From: Podospora comata
Lineage: Eukaryota; Ascomycota; Sordariomycetes; Sordariales; Podosporaceae
Reading direction: 5' to 3'
Assembly (NCBI GenBank): GCA_017354895.1
Contig: CP071499.1
Span: 186,001 to 250,000, forward strand
Length of the DNA stretch: 64,000 nucleotides
Program-made: the position numbers and the translations under genes
Notes under the pieces: generated by a model
Told to the model about the DNA's origin: nothing
Databases searched by the model: none
What the model saw: only the letters and a program-made list of their open reading frames with translations
Shown here: in pieces, positions 21,578 to 34,085 of the stretch
Layout: each line of letters opens with the position of its first letter
How positions within the stretch are numbered: position 1 is the stretch's first letter

Positions 21578-23388
21578 TCAACCCTGTTTGATCCTTCCCA
21601 GCCCAAGCACACACCAATATGCCAATTCTTTCTTTTCCTTTTGATCCTTGTCCCGGCCGGTTCCAGAAGCAGCATCATCACCTCCACCCTCCGCCTCCCA
21701 TTCGATCCGCACAAACATGGGAATCTCCAACACATCCTCATCCTGCTTCAGCACATCCCGACCTGGTTCCAACTTCAAGGAAGCAGGAACAACCTCGACG
21801 ATAATACTAACCCAGTTCCGGCCTCGCTCCCAAATCTTACCGACCTCGACCTGAAACTGGCTCTCGGTCCCCGCCCGGCGTCGACTCCTACCCGACGACT
21901 CGCGGTCGTTTTCCTTGAGCGCCTCATCCCAGACGTCGGTGTTGGCGTCAATGTCAAACTGCGGGCAAAGAACCGTCACCTTACTGGGGAACCTGCCTGG
22001 AGTTTTGGCCGGGGCACCGAGGGTTACTTTGAGGGATTCGAAAATCGGGTTCTTAAACGTCAGAACAAAGTGCACCGGCTTGAGGGGTTCGAGGAGATCG
22101 CCCAGGATGGCGGGGGCAGCGGGCCCATTAGGCCCCGGGAGGTTGAGACGGCGGATGGTGATGCTTGGGATATAGCTGCCTGCTACCAACCTGATTCTGA
22201 AGCGCGTGGTCTGGACTTTGGCTTCGGGCTTGGAGATGATGTGACGGCAGACAGGGCAGCGCTTGGAGCGTTTTGTACGCAAGAGGTAGGGAACTGGCCG
22301 CAGAGACGAGTTGAACCGGGCAGCTCCATAAAGATGAGTTTCTCCCAGGTTGGGCGGCTGGGAGCAGATTTGGGTGCTTGACGCTGTGTCGAGAAAATCT
22401 GATTGATGGAGTTGAATAATCAGTGAGGATTCGTCGAGGTCTGTCTCGAGTAGACCTTCGTCGGCCGTGATGGCTTCGCGCATGGCGCCCAACTTGGACT
22501 TGGCTCTTGGGTCATGGAGCTTTCCGCCCGTGTACAGGTTCATTATTCGTGACAACGAGGACGGCGACGAAAAGCCGAGATCTCCCAGAGACGAGAAGCC
22601 GTTATCTCCCGCGTTTGGATCGGCAAGCTGACTGTTATAAAACAGCTTGAGATTCGCAAACTGTGTTTCCAGGTCCATATCTTGCCCTGCAGCAGCTTCA
22701 CTTGACGCTGCTAGTGCTGCCTCCCCTCCGCGATGGGACAACTCCTTACGCCGTTCCTTACGTTCCTTAGCCGTGAGTCTGGAAGCGCCCCCATTGCGGA
22801 TTTTGGCGAGCTGAGCGTGAATACTATTCGGCTTGTCAAACTGAATGCCGATTTCGGTCGAGCTCCAGCTGCAGTAGGAGCAAATCAGCGAGTATGTCGT
22901 GTGCGGTGTGCCAGCGCGGTCAGGGGCAAGTAGACTTGGGTCTGACGGCGGTGCCTCTATGCTTGTTACGGAAAGGGGCCCAATACATATTGGGCACTGG
23001 AAGCAGCTGCGAGTACATCTGAAATTGATCTCTTATTAGCAATGCCTACCAAGGGCAAGCCGGACACCAGACATAGACGACGAACGGACCTGTTGCCCTC
23101 ACTCTTAAGGTTGCTGCTCGGCACTTCAAACAGACAACTGGGACAGAAGTAGGTCGCAATCTCCTCAGTGATACAGCGAGGGCAGCGAATCTGGTGACAA
23201 TCTTCGCAGTACAAGAGATACTCGAGGGGGTAAAGACTGAAGTTGGCTCGCGGGGCACGGGGGTCGAAGGCGTTATCTTCTTCGTCACCGTCAGCACTGG
23301 TCGGCGATGTTGCGTCTGAAGGCCGCCCAAGCGATGCTGAGTCGGAGCAGGGACATTGAATGTACGTGTATGGATTCAAGGGCGCCAT
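21578..23388 (-). CDS. Dynactin subunit 4 (p62)
   Basis: Two exons, 23388-23090 and 23018-21578 (71-nt intron), 579 aa. The N-terminal third is the p62 zinc-binding region: YIQCPCSDSAS, LLYCEDCHQIRCPRC, TYFCPSCLFEVPSSN, CTRSCFQCPICIGPL and SLICSYCSWSS, giving the paired Cys motifs of the family. Later hallmarks are IQFDKPNSIHAQLAK, PVPYLLRTKRSKRCPVC with GAARFNSSLRP before it, and beta-rich C-terminal sequence (LTFKNPIFESLKVTLG). p62 is part of the pointed-end complex of dynactin, which links dynein to membranes and nuclei and supports hyphal nuclear migration. The start is the first ATG and is followed by MAPLNPYTYIQCPC, as expected. It is close to convergent with the dehydrogenase. High confidence. 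Confidence 0.9.
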
Positions 23389-24395
23389 TACGCCCCAGCA
23401 CTATATGAAAACTGCCACAAGCAAGAAATGGGAAGTAAAAGTCGTCGGAGGCTGCCGCTGCGTGGACACCTTCATGTGGCCCCGCACCTTTTCGAGCTGG
23501 AGTTTAATTGTAGCTTCCAAAAGTTGGGAGCTTGACGCGCTTGATGGGCAGTTGACACGCGCCGCCAGTTCATTTTGGTGGCACCATTCCAAACCCTAAC
23601 CCTTTGCACCCAAGCCACATCATCCCATCTCCTTCCTCTTCCACAACCTGGAATCCTCATACATCAATCCCCATTGTTTTATAGTACAGTCAAAGTTACT
23701 CGCAGTTGCGCGTGACTCGGTTAATTTTCGTCTTTTCCGGACCTAACAACAGACGATGATGGATCGCGGCACATCGCTTGCAGACAGAATAAGGATCATG
23801 CATCATTCGGTTTGGAATGCTGAGATATCTCATCCTCGCAGATGAATCCGGATGTGCGATACAAGCGTATCGTGGTGACACCCATGTGCCCTGGGTCATG
23901 CAAAGCTGAGGTTAATTCCTGTGGCCCCCTCGTGGATCTGCTTCACCGTACGGTGAAGCAGATTTCACATCCATACTGTAGCAACACGTCAAGTGAATGG
24001 CGATAGTGGTCCTGGAGAGACGCCATATCTTAGACTTTACACATCTTACCAGCAGCATGATCACACCATAACCTGCTTTAGCAGTGGAACTGAATGACCC
24101 GCATGGTTCACCTACCACCGGAACTGGCGTCCGTCCAGCTAACCTTATTCTTGGTCGTCCGTTCTTGGGGCACTGGTGAACCAAACACCTCCCGGCACCC
24201 CGCGCTTCCGCCATCCCATCGCCGGCAGAGCTGCTAAGTGGCCAGCATCGAGCTCATAAACGACATATCTCTCACCCGGCGAAGAGACGGCTTCTCCAGC
24301 CAGGAACTGCCTCTGGCAGTGCGTTGACTTGTGGCTCCGAATCTCCGTGGTCCTCTCGGATCTTTTGGAGCCGGTGAATAGCCACCTCAGAGCTT
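23389..24395. other. Divergent intergenic region with a perfect palindrome
   Basis: About 1 kb between the p62 and DUF8004 5' ends. Its main structure is a perfect 28-bp palindrome at 23936-23963. A 100-codon reverse-strand frame (24214-23912) overlaps it but lacks any recognisable domain. Confidence 0.5.
23936..23963. repeat. Perfect 28-bp palindrome
   Basis: The 14-base arm ATCTGCTTCACCGT is followed directly by its exact reverse complement with no spacer, centred on the CGTACG step at 23947-23952. It sits about 550 bp upstream of the p62 start and 430 bp upstream of the DUF8004 start. Confidence 0.95.
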
Positions 24396-27089
24396 ATGGA
24401 ACGTCCATCAACCCCAATATCAAACCTCAAGAGGTGGGATGGCGATACCAAGGGGTGTACGACTTGGGATAGCCTGAGAAGGGTACTTTTTCCATCAGCG
24501 TCTAGCACTGGGTCGAGGATAATCCTACTAACTTGGATTCCAGGACCCGGAGCTATGGTCTAGGGACGGGAGCTGCCTCGTCTACTTGTACGAGCAAGGT
24601 ATCTCACGGCGGGGTCCCTCGTTCAAGGTCAATCTTGATGTGCTCTTTGCGGCCAAATGCCACCCCTTGGTGGCGAGATATGCTTTGCGAGATACTCCTG
24701 ATTGGACATCGTCAGACGCCGAAGAAGCTCTGGTGAACGAGCTCATGGGTGGCGCCATTTCAAGTGATAGGGTCGAGCTCTACATCCCAAATCCTATATC
24801 TGTCGGCAGGCCAGATGTTCGGAACCATCAGATTTCTATTCGCAACCTCTTTGCCTGGGTGTTTCGTCGGCCTGTTGTGGGTGAGCACCTCGGGTCGGCA
24901 CTCATCAGTCTGCTGAATAGCTTGAGAGAGTATCGTTGCCCTGGTGAAGATAACATGGACAGCATCCTGGGCTACATAGATGAGCTGGGCTATCTGGACA
25001 TGTCAAACCGACCCTTTCACGCCCTCGCTTTGGTACACTTTGCTGAGCACTTTCGGCTAAAAGATCTATACACTGATGCTCTATGTCACTGTGTGGGTAT
25101 GTCTGACCATCTCAGTGACATTCCTGAATTTCAAGTGAGTTTGGACAGCATCTTTGTGAGGCTGCTGGGTATCGGTTTGTCTGACACATTGGGCTACAGA
25201 TTATTAGCTCTCAAACGCGGAAACTGATACGACAAACCAAGGCTGAAATGAGCACATACTTGGGCAGAGCAGGTCAACAGCTCCGAGACTTTCTAGAAAG
25301 CGACTTCCGAGAAAGCCAGACGAAACTCACCCCAGGAGAGCATTCGCACTTGGATCGGTTTCGAATGTTTCTTGCGGCGTACTTTACAAAACGGCTAGGA
25401 AGATACCCACCGGCATCGATTGAGCCACCATATCTTGTATTTGAGCGGGATGTCTATGTCACAATGCATCAGGACCTGGATGCCCTGTACCAACACCTTG
25501 CGGACACCACTCTCTGCACCACTAGCATGCCGACCTTGGCTCACCTCAAGACCGGCGGCACAATTCTACAGATTGTTCATGGATTTGACGAGCGGAATAA
25601 GTTCACGCCGCTGGACCATCCTCTACCTTTGGTACCGGAGGTGATTCCGAAGCCGGCGACCCGCAAGTTATCATGGCTCAGCAGGAGTGACAAGGTGAAA
25701 CCTAGACAAACATTGGTTGATCATGCGTCTTTGATCAAGGCCACCAACAAGCAGAGATCACTGATGGCAAATCCACTTGTTGTCGCTTATCGGAAGCTCG
25801 AAGAAGATGCAGTCTTCTTTCCTTCTAAAGCAGACAAGAACGAAAAGCTGACACACGCAGACACACGCAAGGCCCGTTGGGTTCTGATTTATTGCATCAG
25901 CCAAATACTGCGAAGTTGTTCATACTCCCCACCGACATGCCGGAACATGGAGGGCGTTCGGTACAACATCGCCATTGACACCAGCACCATCATACATCCA
26001 TGGGGAGACGAGCCAGAGCCCCCTTCTTCTCCGGCTCCAGCGTGTCCAATGCCGAAGCGATCAAACACTCTTGCCAACAGGCCATCATCCCCGATTTTGG
26101 GAAGGCCCGCTTTATCCGAAGCCAAACTTTCTGTTCCACCATCCTGCGACAGCCTCTTGACCGTGTCACCACCCAGTTACACTCCGGTGACCGTCCGGCC
26201 ATCTATCGGGCCTCTCTCGGCTCGAAAACCACATCACTTCCGCGTGTCATCCTCATTTGCCAAGGCAACCCCTCTGCGTGCCTTCTCGACCTCCAGCCAG
26301 CAACACCATTATCCCCAGATTCCCATCCGAGTCGGCAGCACCCGTCGTGGCAGATTCCGCCGCCCTTCCTGTCACACTTTTGGCTCTGTCGACAGGTTTT
26401 CAGTCGAAGATCTCAAACCTCTGCCCCTCAGCCTGACAGCCCGCGGGCCACAGGCGAGCGGTATTTGCTCCTCATCAACAGATGGCTTGGCTTGTGCCAG
26501 CAACGATGCAAGCAGCAGAAGAAGCAGCAACAGCAACAGGAGCAGCAGCGGCAACAGTGGAGAAGACAGCATCGGGGACACCAGCAGTAAAGTCTCAGAC
26601 GCGTCCACCGAGGTCACCACACCGGACAACATTAAATCCGCTGAAGTTTCCGTCACGTCAGCTCCCGATGTTCTCTCCGGCCTCGCCGGGCTACGTCCCC
26701 CTCCACCACCGCCGCAGTCAGCCTTGCCACCTTTACCCCTTTCGTGGCCGCCTCACGAGGGGCAGCTTCACGACGATGGTAGTCGAAGCAAGGTATCGTC
26801 TATGGGTGAGACAAACGGATATGAACAGCAGCGAGACGAGACGATCAATAATTTAGAGGTGAGCATGCAAAAGATGGCGTCGAGCGATTCCGTGTGCACG
26901 CTGTCCAGCAGCGTGTGCTCGGATGATGCACAGTCACAGCATAGTTTGAATCAATTGCCACTGCCGCAGCCCCCTCCGTTACCTAAGAAGAGCAGCAGGA
27001 GGAAGCTGGCGGGATTGCATCCTAGACCTCTGAGGATCAGGAAGGTGGCGGCTACGGTTGGATTGGGTGGAAGTTCTCAGCAGCAGTAG
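24396..27089 (+). CDS. DUF8004-type fungal protein
   Basis: Three exons, 24396-24482, 24544-25134 and 25200-27089 (introns of 61 and 65 nt), giving 855 aa. The opening LKRWDGDTKGCTTWDSLRR spliced to DPELWSRDGSCLVYLYEQG and then RRGPSFKVNLDVLFAAKCHP matches a conserved fungal domain of unknown function (DUF8004) over roughly residues 10-330. Helical segments in the middle contain HFAEHFRLKDLYTDALCHCV. The C-terminal half is low-complexity: Ser/Pro-rich with a long Ser/Asn tract, poly-Pro runs (LRPPPPPPQ, PLPQPPPLPKK) that could bind SH3 domains, and a basic end. An in-frame stop at 24375 supports the ATG at 24396, unless a further 5' exon exists. No signal peptide or TM. Role unknown. Confidence 0.8.
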
Positions 27090-27894
27090 CGCCTGAATGG
27101 GAGCGGGTATGGGGAATGGGCATAGGAGGTAAAGAAGTGTGCACAGTTTGTTGGATTAGTTCAAGTTGGGTCGACATGCCCACCTGGTTGTTGGGTTTAT
27201 GACTTTGTACTGTCGATATCCACTCGGCTTGAATTCTGCAACATGTATCTATTCCAGGAGTACATAGTCGTCTCTTGTCAGGAGGGACAAAGTTTGTCCT
27301 CCTCACCGAAACTTTGGCTCGGAAATCCACAGGGTGATAAGAGTTGTAGTCCAGAGTTAACTTGGCAGGAACACAACATGGATTACACGGCCCAAAAGAA
27401 CTCAAAACGCATTCCACGTGGCAAGGTGTTACTACTTTGGTGAAACAGTAGAAGCATTGTAGACACCACAACCATCATGGTACCAAGCAATACTCTCTTA
27501 TCGTACAAGTTGTTGAACATAGGAACAGACCATAGCAACACAAACTTCCATGGCTCTCGGTCCGATGACTGGACACAACCTCGAGGTACAGCTTACCTGT
27601 GGGACAGAAGATGTGAACAAAGTTCGTATGCCCTTGTCTTGTACGCCGTGGTTATCCAAACTCTAAGCTCCCTGCTTGGATATGGCTATGTCGCGTCACG
27701 GTTGCAACCGAATGTAGATTAGAGTGTATCGTGTTTGTGCTGGCAGTACTACGGTTGCCCCATTCTCTCATGTCTATTTGTCCCGTTCTGTCCAAATTCT
27801 ATCCAGGTGATCATATCAAGCCAGGGGTATCATCGCCCTCCCTCCCTCTCCCTTAGTCATACAGTAAACTCGGTATAGCCCACATAATACCTTC
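27090..27894. other. Convergent 3' intergenic region
   Basis: An 805-bp region between the converging DUF8004 and BolA genes. No gene recognised; the open frames of 60-140 codons here lack domain sense. Confidence 0.5.
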
Positions 27895-28374
27895 TCAAGG
27901 CGCCCGGGTCTTGAGCTGGACACCGTGCCACTCCTTGACCAGGTCCCCCAGCGCGGCGTTGACCAGCCTCTGCTGCTTGAGCATGTTCAACCCCCTGAAC
28001 TTCTCAGAAGAAATGTCGATGCCGTACATGGAGCCGCACCCGCCAGAGATGTCTTGCACCAGGAGCTGGGTCGGCGCAAACTCTGCCACGAGTATATCCC
28101 ACACTTGTGCTTCTCCTTCTGTCAAGTCTTCTGGTCTGGGAAGAGCTGAAGGGGGCTCTGAGGACTGGGAGGCGGAAGCTGCGCTCTCTGACGAGTAGAG
28201 CCGTTGTGCATGGGCTGCGATTCGTGGGAATTGGTGTTGGGGGCGAGCGGGGATAGCGAAGTTGGTAGTGATTGCTGGTGCGCAGCGGGTGGTGGCGGCA
28301 AAAAGGGTTCGCTTCGGGACGGTGGAGGGGAGCCTTTGGGCGAGACGGGCGCGCAGACAGGTACGGCAGATCAT
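27895..28374 (-). CDS. Mitochondrial BolA-like protein (BOLA3/Bol3 type)
   Basis: Single exon, 159 aa from the ATG at 28374 (MICRTCLRARLAQRLPST). The N-terminal 65 residues are rich in Arg, Ala, Ser and Thr with almost no acidic residues, a typical mitochondrial presequence. The BolA domain occupies about residues 85-155, with LLVQDISGGCGSMYGIDIS, FRGLNMLKQQRLVNAAL and LVKEWHGVQLKT. The GGCGSMY motif with its invariant Cys and the C-terminal His in WHGV are the expected Fe-S-ligand positions of BOLA3. BolA3 works with monothiol glutaredoxin and Nfu1 in the mitochondrial matrix to pass 4Fe-4S clusters to lipoate synthase and other targets. The length and motifs are complete. High confidence on family, good on compartment. 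Confidence 0.9.
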   Translation of the reverse strand: MICRTCLRARLAQRLPSTVPKRTLFAATTRCAPAITTNFAIPARPQHQFPRIAAHAQRLYSSESAASASQSSEPPSALPRPEDLTEGEAQVWDILVAEFAPTQLLVQDISGGCGSMYGIDISSEKFRGLNMLKQQRLVNAALGDLVKEWHGVQLKTRAP

Positions 28375-31029
28375 AGTGGGCAATCTTTGGGTCTAATGCT
28401 GTGATATACTGAATGGCAGCGTAGTAGCGGTTGTGTGGCCGAAATGTGCTTGTATGGGGGGCTGACTCGGATCAACATGCGTGAATGCCTTCACCAAAGA
28501 AAAAATGACGATGCCGCAAACAGGCCGAGATGGAAATTCCAGAAAACCGTTTGGCAATTCAATTGCTTGGCAGGAAATAAACGGCCTCTGATTGGATGCC
28601 AACGGTTCGTGAGACCCCACCCCCTCCGCGTTCCCCGCGATCTCCGGGGCCGGCAACCTGATGGCCCCCACTTTCATTCTTGAACCATCCCGCCATGTCG
28701 AACAACAACCACAGTAGGTGAGCTGCCGCAATAAAACCAAACGATAAGGTTAATAGAGCAATAGATCTCGAGAATGATGTGCCTAAACAAGCAATCAACG
28801 GTCTGCCTGTATACTCAATATACAAGCCGCTTCAGGATTGTTGTGATGCTACTTGGGCTTACACCTTCCAATACAGGCGAGCAAAAGAGACCTCCGGCTC
28901 CAACTGGCAGGCATTCTCGTTCCACCGATGCATCATAAGCCACCAGAACGTTGCTCTCTCGATGTCCGAAGCGGAGGAAACAGGCTAACTTTTCAACTCT
29001 CATCTAGGACGGTGTAACCGGCTGTGATCTCGCCATCATGCCGTGTGCTCGTGACACTGTCGACATGCTTGTCCTAGGAACCCAAGCAATATGTCCGAGG
29101 ACCATCGCAATCTATACTCAATACTCTCGAGTCCCTGATCAGCAGCATGAGGCCTTGAACCATCACTCGTATCGGCAGCGGCAGCACCGTGACAATTTGG
29201 ACAATATATACGCAACGGCTAGGATATACCCGATGCGTGCGACTTCGGCATATTTCACACCCTCTTCTCTGCGTTTCCAAGCATGCTGCCGAGAGCGCCC
29301 AATCTGGTAGGATGAGCAGGTTAGGATGTCATGGACATGGAATGGGAGATGCTACCTGTGAGCCTAGACTTGGTGGGGGGAGAGAAACACACGGAGTCAT
29401 GCCTACTACATTCACATTTGGCGATTAATTGCAACCATACTCAACTCCACAGATCGCCCAAAAAGACGGGAGTTGGCGCTCGTCTTGTCAAATTTCACTG
29501 TGAGTGTGACTGTTGTCGACAATTCGGAAGCCCTAAACCGGTGGATGCATGGCTGGGAGCAGGGGATCGTGCGGGGCAATGCGGGGTGCCCTCCCGGTTG
29601 CTGCCAGGGCTGGCACGAGGCAGCCAGGGGGCCGCCGCCATTCTCTCCTTGAGCTTCTCCAGTTCTCCAGCTTCTCCAAGCAGTTCCAATTCTCCAGCTT
29701 CTCCTCATCAACCGGCGTATGTTGCGCTGGCAGCAATCTGCAGGAACCGCTGGGAGGTGCAGAGGTGCATGCTTCAGCGAGGCGCAGCACAAGAATGTTT
29801 GGTCATGGCAACCTCTTTTTGTATGGCTTCCACCGGAGGATGGCATCCGCAACCCTGCCAGCTTCTCGCATCTTGTCGTCCCGATCCAGTTCGCTCATGG
29901 TGAGAGACACACATTGCGGTACTGTGGGTGTGGGTGGCTGGACAGGGGATCAATGCCGCTAACCTGAATATTCCCGACTGTGTAGCACCCTGTTAACGCC
30001 GTTGGGCAAGACTCGATCGATTCCATCGCCACAACGTCGTTTCGAGCAACCCTCCAAGCCAGCCAAGCATGCTCCCAAAAATGGAAGCCGCCCATCTGCA
30101 CCCACGGATAGCCTCTGATGCGCCAAGCCAAAACTGGACCTGGAACAAGAGGACCCTCGATGCTCTCACCTACCTCTCTGAGCCTCCGAATGAGCTCCCC
30201 CAAGATATCCCAAGACCCTTCCAAGAACCTATGGAGCACGGAGGATCCTGGAAACTCACAACAAAGGACGGAATATACGGGAGACTGATCAAGGCGGTTC
30301 CCTGTCTCCGTCATATGGAACAAATGCTGCACCTTGCACATCTCTGCGCTCTTTCTGCAGATGGCCATGGTCTCTACCCGTGCAATGCCGTGCCTGGCCC
30401 TTCTTCAGCAACCTCAAGTCCCGTGGGCCTTGCACCCGTCCATATTAATAACGCTTGGCCATAGATCCCGAGGCCTAATCGAGGTTGCATTCCTCGCGCT
30501 GCGAGATGGGAAGGGAATAATAGAGCAGCAGCTCAAGCTGCCCTGCCCTGGCAAGGCAATACGGTACCACCCAGCGCTCTTTTTGCCAGCGCCCGGTCCC
30601 GGATCCTCTCAACAATAGGTGATTGTCCAATGGGATGCTCCAATCGTGCTGTCGATAAGAAATCTGGGTAAATTCGGTCGCAACCTCAACTTGACGTTCC
30701 TGGCCATTTTTTTTTTTTAAGGGGGCGACATGATGGGACATGGGCAAGCGAACCGTAGCAGACCCGAGGACGGCTCTGATGAGACCTCTCGTCACTCCCG
30801 AACGAATTCTCCGCTCAGTCATGGCCATATATATAATAGCGAAGCCATGGCACCACTTCAGCCTCCCGAGGACGACGCCCTCGCCGGAAGCCCGAGGTTG
30901 GTAAATCAAGTTCCAGGCCTTCGAGGAAGAGCGACTCGCCATCCCTTCATTCCTCTGCCTGTCTAGACGTCCTGCCTCTCGTTTCGTCTTCTACACGCCA
31001 GTCCCCTCATCCGGGACCACCAAGGCAAC
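28375..31029. other. Long gene-poor intergenic block
   Basis: About 2.65 kb between the BolA and subtilase 5' ends. It holds a short imperfect CCAGCTTCTCC-type repetition near 29650-29705, a T-run at about 30708-30718 and the subtilase promoter with a TATA-like element at 30828-30836. No convincing gene. Confidence 0.5.
30828..30836 (+). promoter_or_regulatory. TATA-box-like element of the subtilase gene
   Basis: TATATATAA about 200 bp before the start codon at 31030, followed by a C/T-rich leader. Confidence 0.4.
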
Positions 31030-34000
31030 ATGGTCCGGTTAGATCTCGCGACTGTGTTGCTGGCGGTGGCAGCCGCAGTGAATGCGGTACAGGTTGACAC
31101 GCCCGAAGTCCTGCCAGGTGCATATATTGTTGAGTATGAGAATGATCAGGTATGATACACCAACCAGTCCCGGATCTACGACACCAAGGCGTCCGTTGTA
31201 TAATGCTGCGCACAAGGCGGTTCATACAAGGCAACTGTGTGCCCTGCATTATGCAGATGACGTTCGTTGGCAGCATCATCTTCCTCAGCCAACTATCCGA
31301 GACATGTCGGGCCGCTTCCCTAGCTTCTGCTCTGACACTAACAAACTCATCTTCAGGATACAAATGCTTTTGTCCGCAAGTTTGGGGGGAGGGCATCACT
31401 TCGCAAAGACTTGCGCTTCAAACTGTTCAAGGGTGCGTCGATTCAGTTCAAGGACACCAAGAATGCCGAAGAAATGGCGGCCAAGGTGGCCAAGCTGCCC
31501 ACCATCAAGCGAATCTTCCCTGTGCGACGGTACCCGATCCCACAGCACGATGTTCTTTCGACGGGCGACGATGCTGCTGCCCTCGTCAAGCGCCAGCTTG
31601 GCGGCAACGTCACCAACAGCTTCTCGCCGCACCTGATGACACAGGTAAACAAGTTCAAGGAGGCAGGAATCACAGGAAAGGGCATCAAAATTGCCGTTAT
31701 CGACACGGGTGTAAGTTGATATTCAGAGCCATTGGTTTGGTGGACGGACGGACAATGGTTCCGGCTAACATCGGGGTGCCCTAGATCGATTACACTCACC
31801 CGGCTCTCGGGGGTTGCTTTGGTCCAGGCTGCTTGGTTTCCTACGGGGCTGATCTAGTGGGTGATGCGTTCAACGGTGCGAACCAGCCGAGACCAGACAA
31901 CGACCCCGTTGATAACTGCAATGGCCACGGCACACACGTTGCGGGTATTATTGCTGCTCAGTCAAATAATCCCTACGGTATCGTCGGGGCCGCCGAGGGC
32001 GTGCAGCTGGGCGCCTACCGTGTGTTTGGCTGCCAGGGCGATGTGGGCAATGACCTCTTGATTGCTGCGTACAACATGGCATATGAGGCTGGAAGCGACA
32101 TCATCACAGCCTCTATTGGCGGTGCATCAGGCTGGAGCGAGGACCCTTGGGCTGCCGTCGTCTCACGAATTGTGGAGAACGGCGTGCCATGTGTTGTGTC
32201 GGCTGGAAATGATGGCGCTGCCGGTGTCTTTTATGCTTCGACCGCGGCCAACGGCAAGCAGGTGACTGCCATTGCGTCTGTCGACAACGTCATCACACCC
32301 GCGCTTCTTGCCAACGCGACCTACCAAATCGATTCCAAGAGCGAGTTCTTTGGCTTTACTGGCGGCGACCCGCAAAGCTGGAACAGTGTCAGCCTCCCAC
32401 TATGGACTGTTAACTACAACACGACAGATGAGGCTCACGGATGCGACCCTTATCCTGCCTCCACCCCCAATCTCTCTGGCTACATTGTGCTAATCCGTCG
32501 TGGCTCTTGCACCTTTGTGCAAAAGGTCGAGAATGCTGTTGCGAAGGGAGCCAGGTATGTCATTTTTTACAACAACGTCCCAGGCACACTCAGCGTGACA
32601 GCGCGAGTGCCGGGTCTGTCGGCTGTTGCTACCATTCCCTCCGGTACGGGCGAGCTGTGGGTGAAGGCATTGGAATCCGGGAAAAGAGTGCTGGTCAACA
32701 TGGCCAACCCGTCCACGGCCCCCAAGTTCCTCGCCAACTTTGACAATCCGACAAGCGGTGGTTATCTCAGCAGTTTTACCAGCTGGGGTCCTACCTTTGA
32801 AGTGGAATCCAAGCCTCAATTCTCCACCCCTGGTGGCTACATTCTGTCAACCTACCCTCGTCTTCTCGGTTCATATGGCGTTCTTTCAGGCACTTCAATG
32901 GCTTGCCCCTTGGCGGCGGCCATCTACGCCCTGGTCATGAACGTCCGCGGCACCAAGGACCCAAAGACGATTGAGAACTTGTTGTCATCTACAGCAAAAC
33001 CCAACCTGTTCCGCCGGGATGGTGTATCTTCCCCATATCTGGCTCCTGTTCCCCAACAGGGTGCTGGCCTGGTGCAGGCATGGGATGCTGCCAAGGCTAC
33101 GACCCTACTCAGCACCTCTGGCCTGTCCTTCAACGATACAGATCACTTCAACCCTGTTCAAACATTCACCGTCTCCAACACGGGTTCGTCATCGGTCACT
33201 TACTCTCTGAGCAATGTCGGTGCCGCTACTGCCTACACTTATAGCTCACCCGGCGCTCTTACGCCTGCTTCTCTCCCCAGTGTCGAGCTGACAGGCAACT
33301 TTGCCTCCCTGGCGTTTACCCCTTCCACCTTTACCCTCGGAGCTGGCCAACGCAGGATCGTCACAGTCAAAGCGACGGCGCCCACCGGCCTCGACGTGAA
33401 GCGGTTGCCCGTTTATTCTGGTTACATCGCCATCAACGGCTCCGACAGTTCGGCCCTTTCCCTCCCCTATCTCGGTGTTGCTGGCTCCCTTCACTCGGTT
33501 GTTGTCCTTAACAGCGACAACACCCTGCTTGCACGGGCCCGCGACAGCACCAACTCTCCTGTGGCGGCAAATCTGACCTTCACCTTGCCCCCACCTGGAC
33601 AATCCAACATCACAGCCGTCCGCAACCGCGCCGATATGCCCAAGCTCGTGGTGACACTGGCTATGGGTAGCGCCATGATCCGCGTCGACGTCGTGCCCCT
33701 GACCAACTGTTCGACAGCAGCGCAGAACGCCAAGGTCGTGTTTGGTACTCGCACTCTTGGCCAGCCAGAGGAGTTCCCCAGCTGGTACAACCCCCGCGGG
33801 ACCTTGCAGTACGCCTGGGATGGCAGGCTCGCTGATGGAAGCTACGTTCCTGCGGGTAGGTACAAGCTCACGGTGAGAGCATTGAGAATATTTGGAGATG
33901 AGTCCAAGTCCGAAGAATATGATGTCACGGAGACTGTGCCGTTCAGGATACGGTATCTGACTGAGGGCAAGACGCAGAAGAGGAAGAGGTTTGTCAAGGG

Positions 34001-34085
34001 GGAGAGGGCGCTATGGACGGTCGGGGTGGAGAGGAGGCAGACGCCGGAGCAGTGTGAGGCTGACGAGAGGACTCTCAAGCAGTGA
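31030..34085 (+). CDS. Secreted subtilisin-like serine protease (S8) with PA and Fn3-like domains
   Basis: Three exons, 31030-31149, 31357-31710 and 31785-34085, giving 924 aa. A signal peptide (MVRLDLATVLLAVAAAVNA) is followed by an I9-like propeptide (LPGAYIVEYENDQ onward). The catalytic triad is intact: Asp156 in AVIDTGID, His206 in NGHGTHVAG, Ser529 in SGTSMACP. A protease-associated insert lies between His and Ser at about residues 370-440 (VLIRRGSCTFVQKVENAV). After the catalytic domain an Fn3_5-like beta region starts near QTFTVSNTGSSSVTYSL, as in C5a-peptidase/Vpr-type subtilases. Intron 1 is long (207 nt), intron 2 is 74 nt. It is an extracellular protease probably used for protein nutrition. 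The tail is basic. The gene stands alone in a gene-poor stretch. Confidence 0.92.

Noticed and set aside
29331-29967. Overlapping frames of 130-190 codons on both strands
   Set aside because: Created by a short Ser/Pro-like repetition. None has a signal peptide, domain or consistent codon bias.
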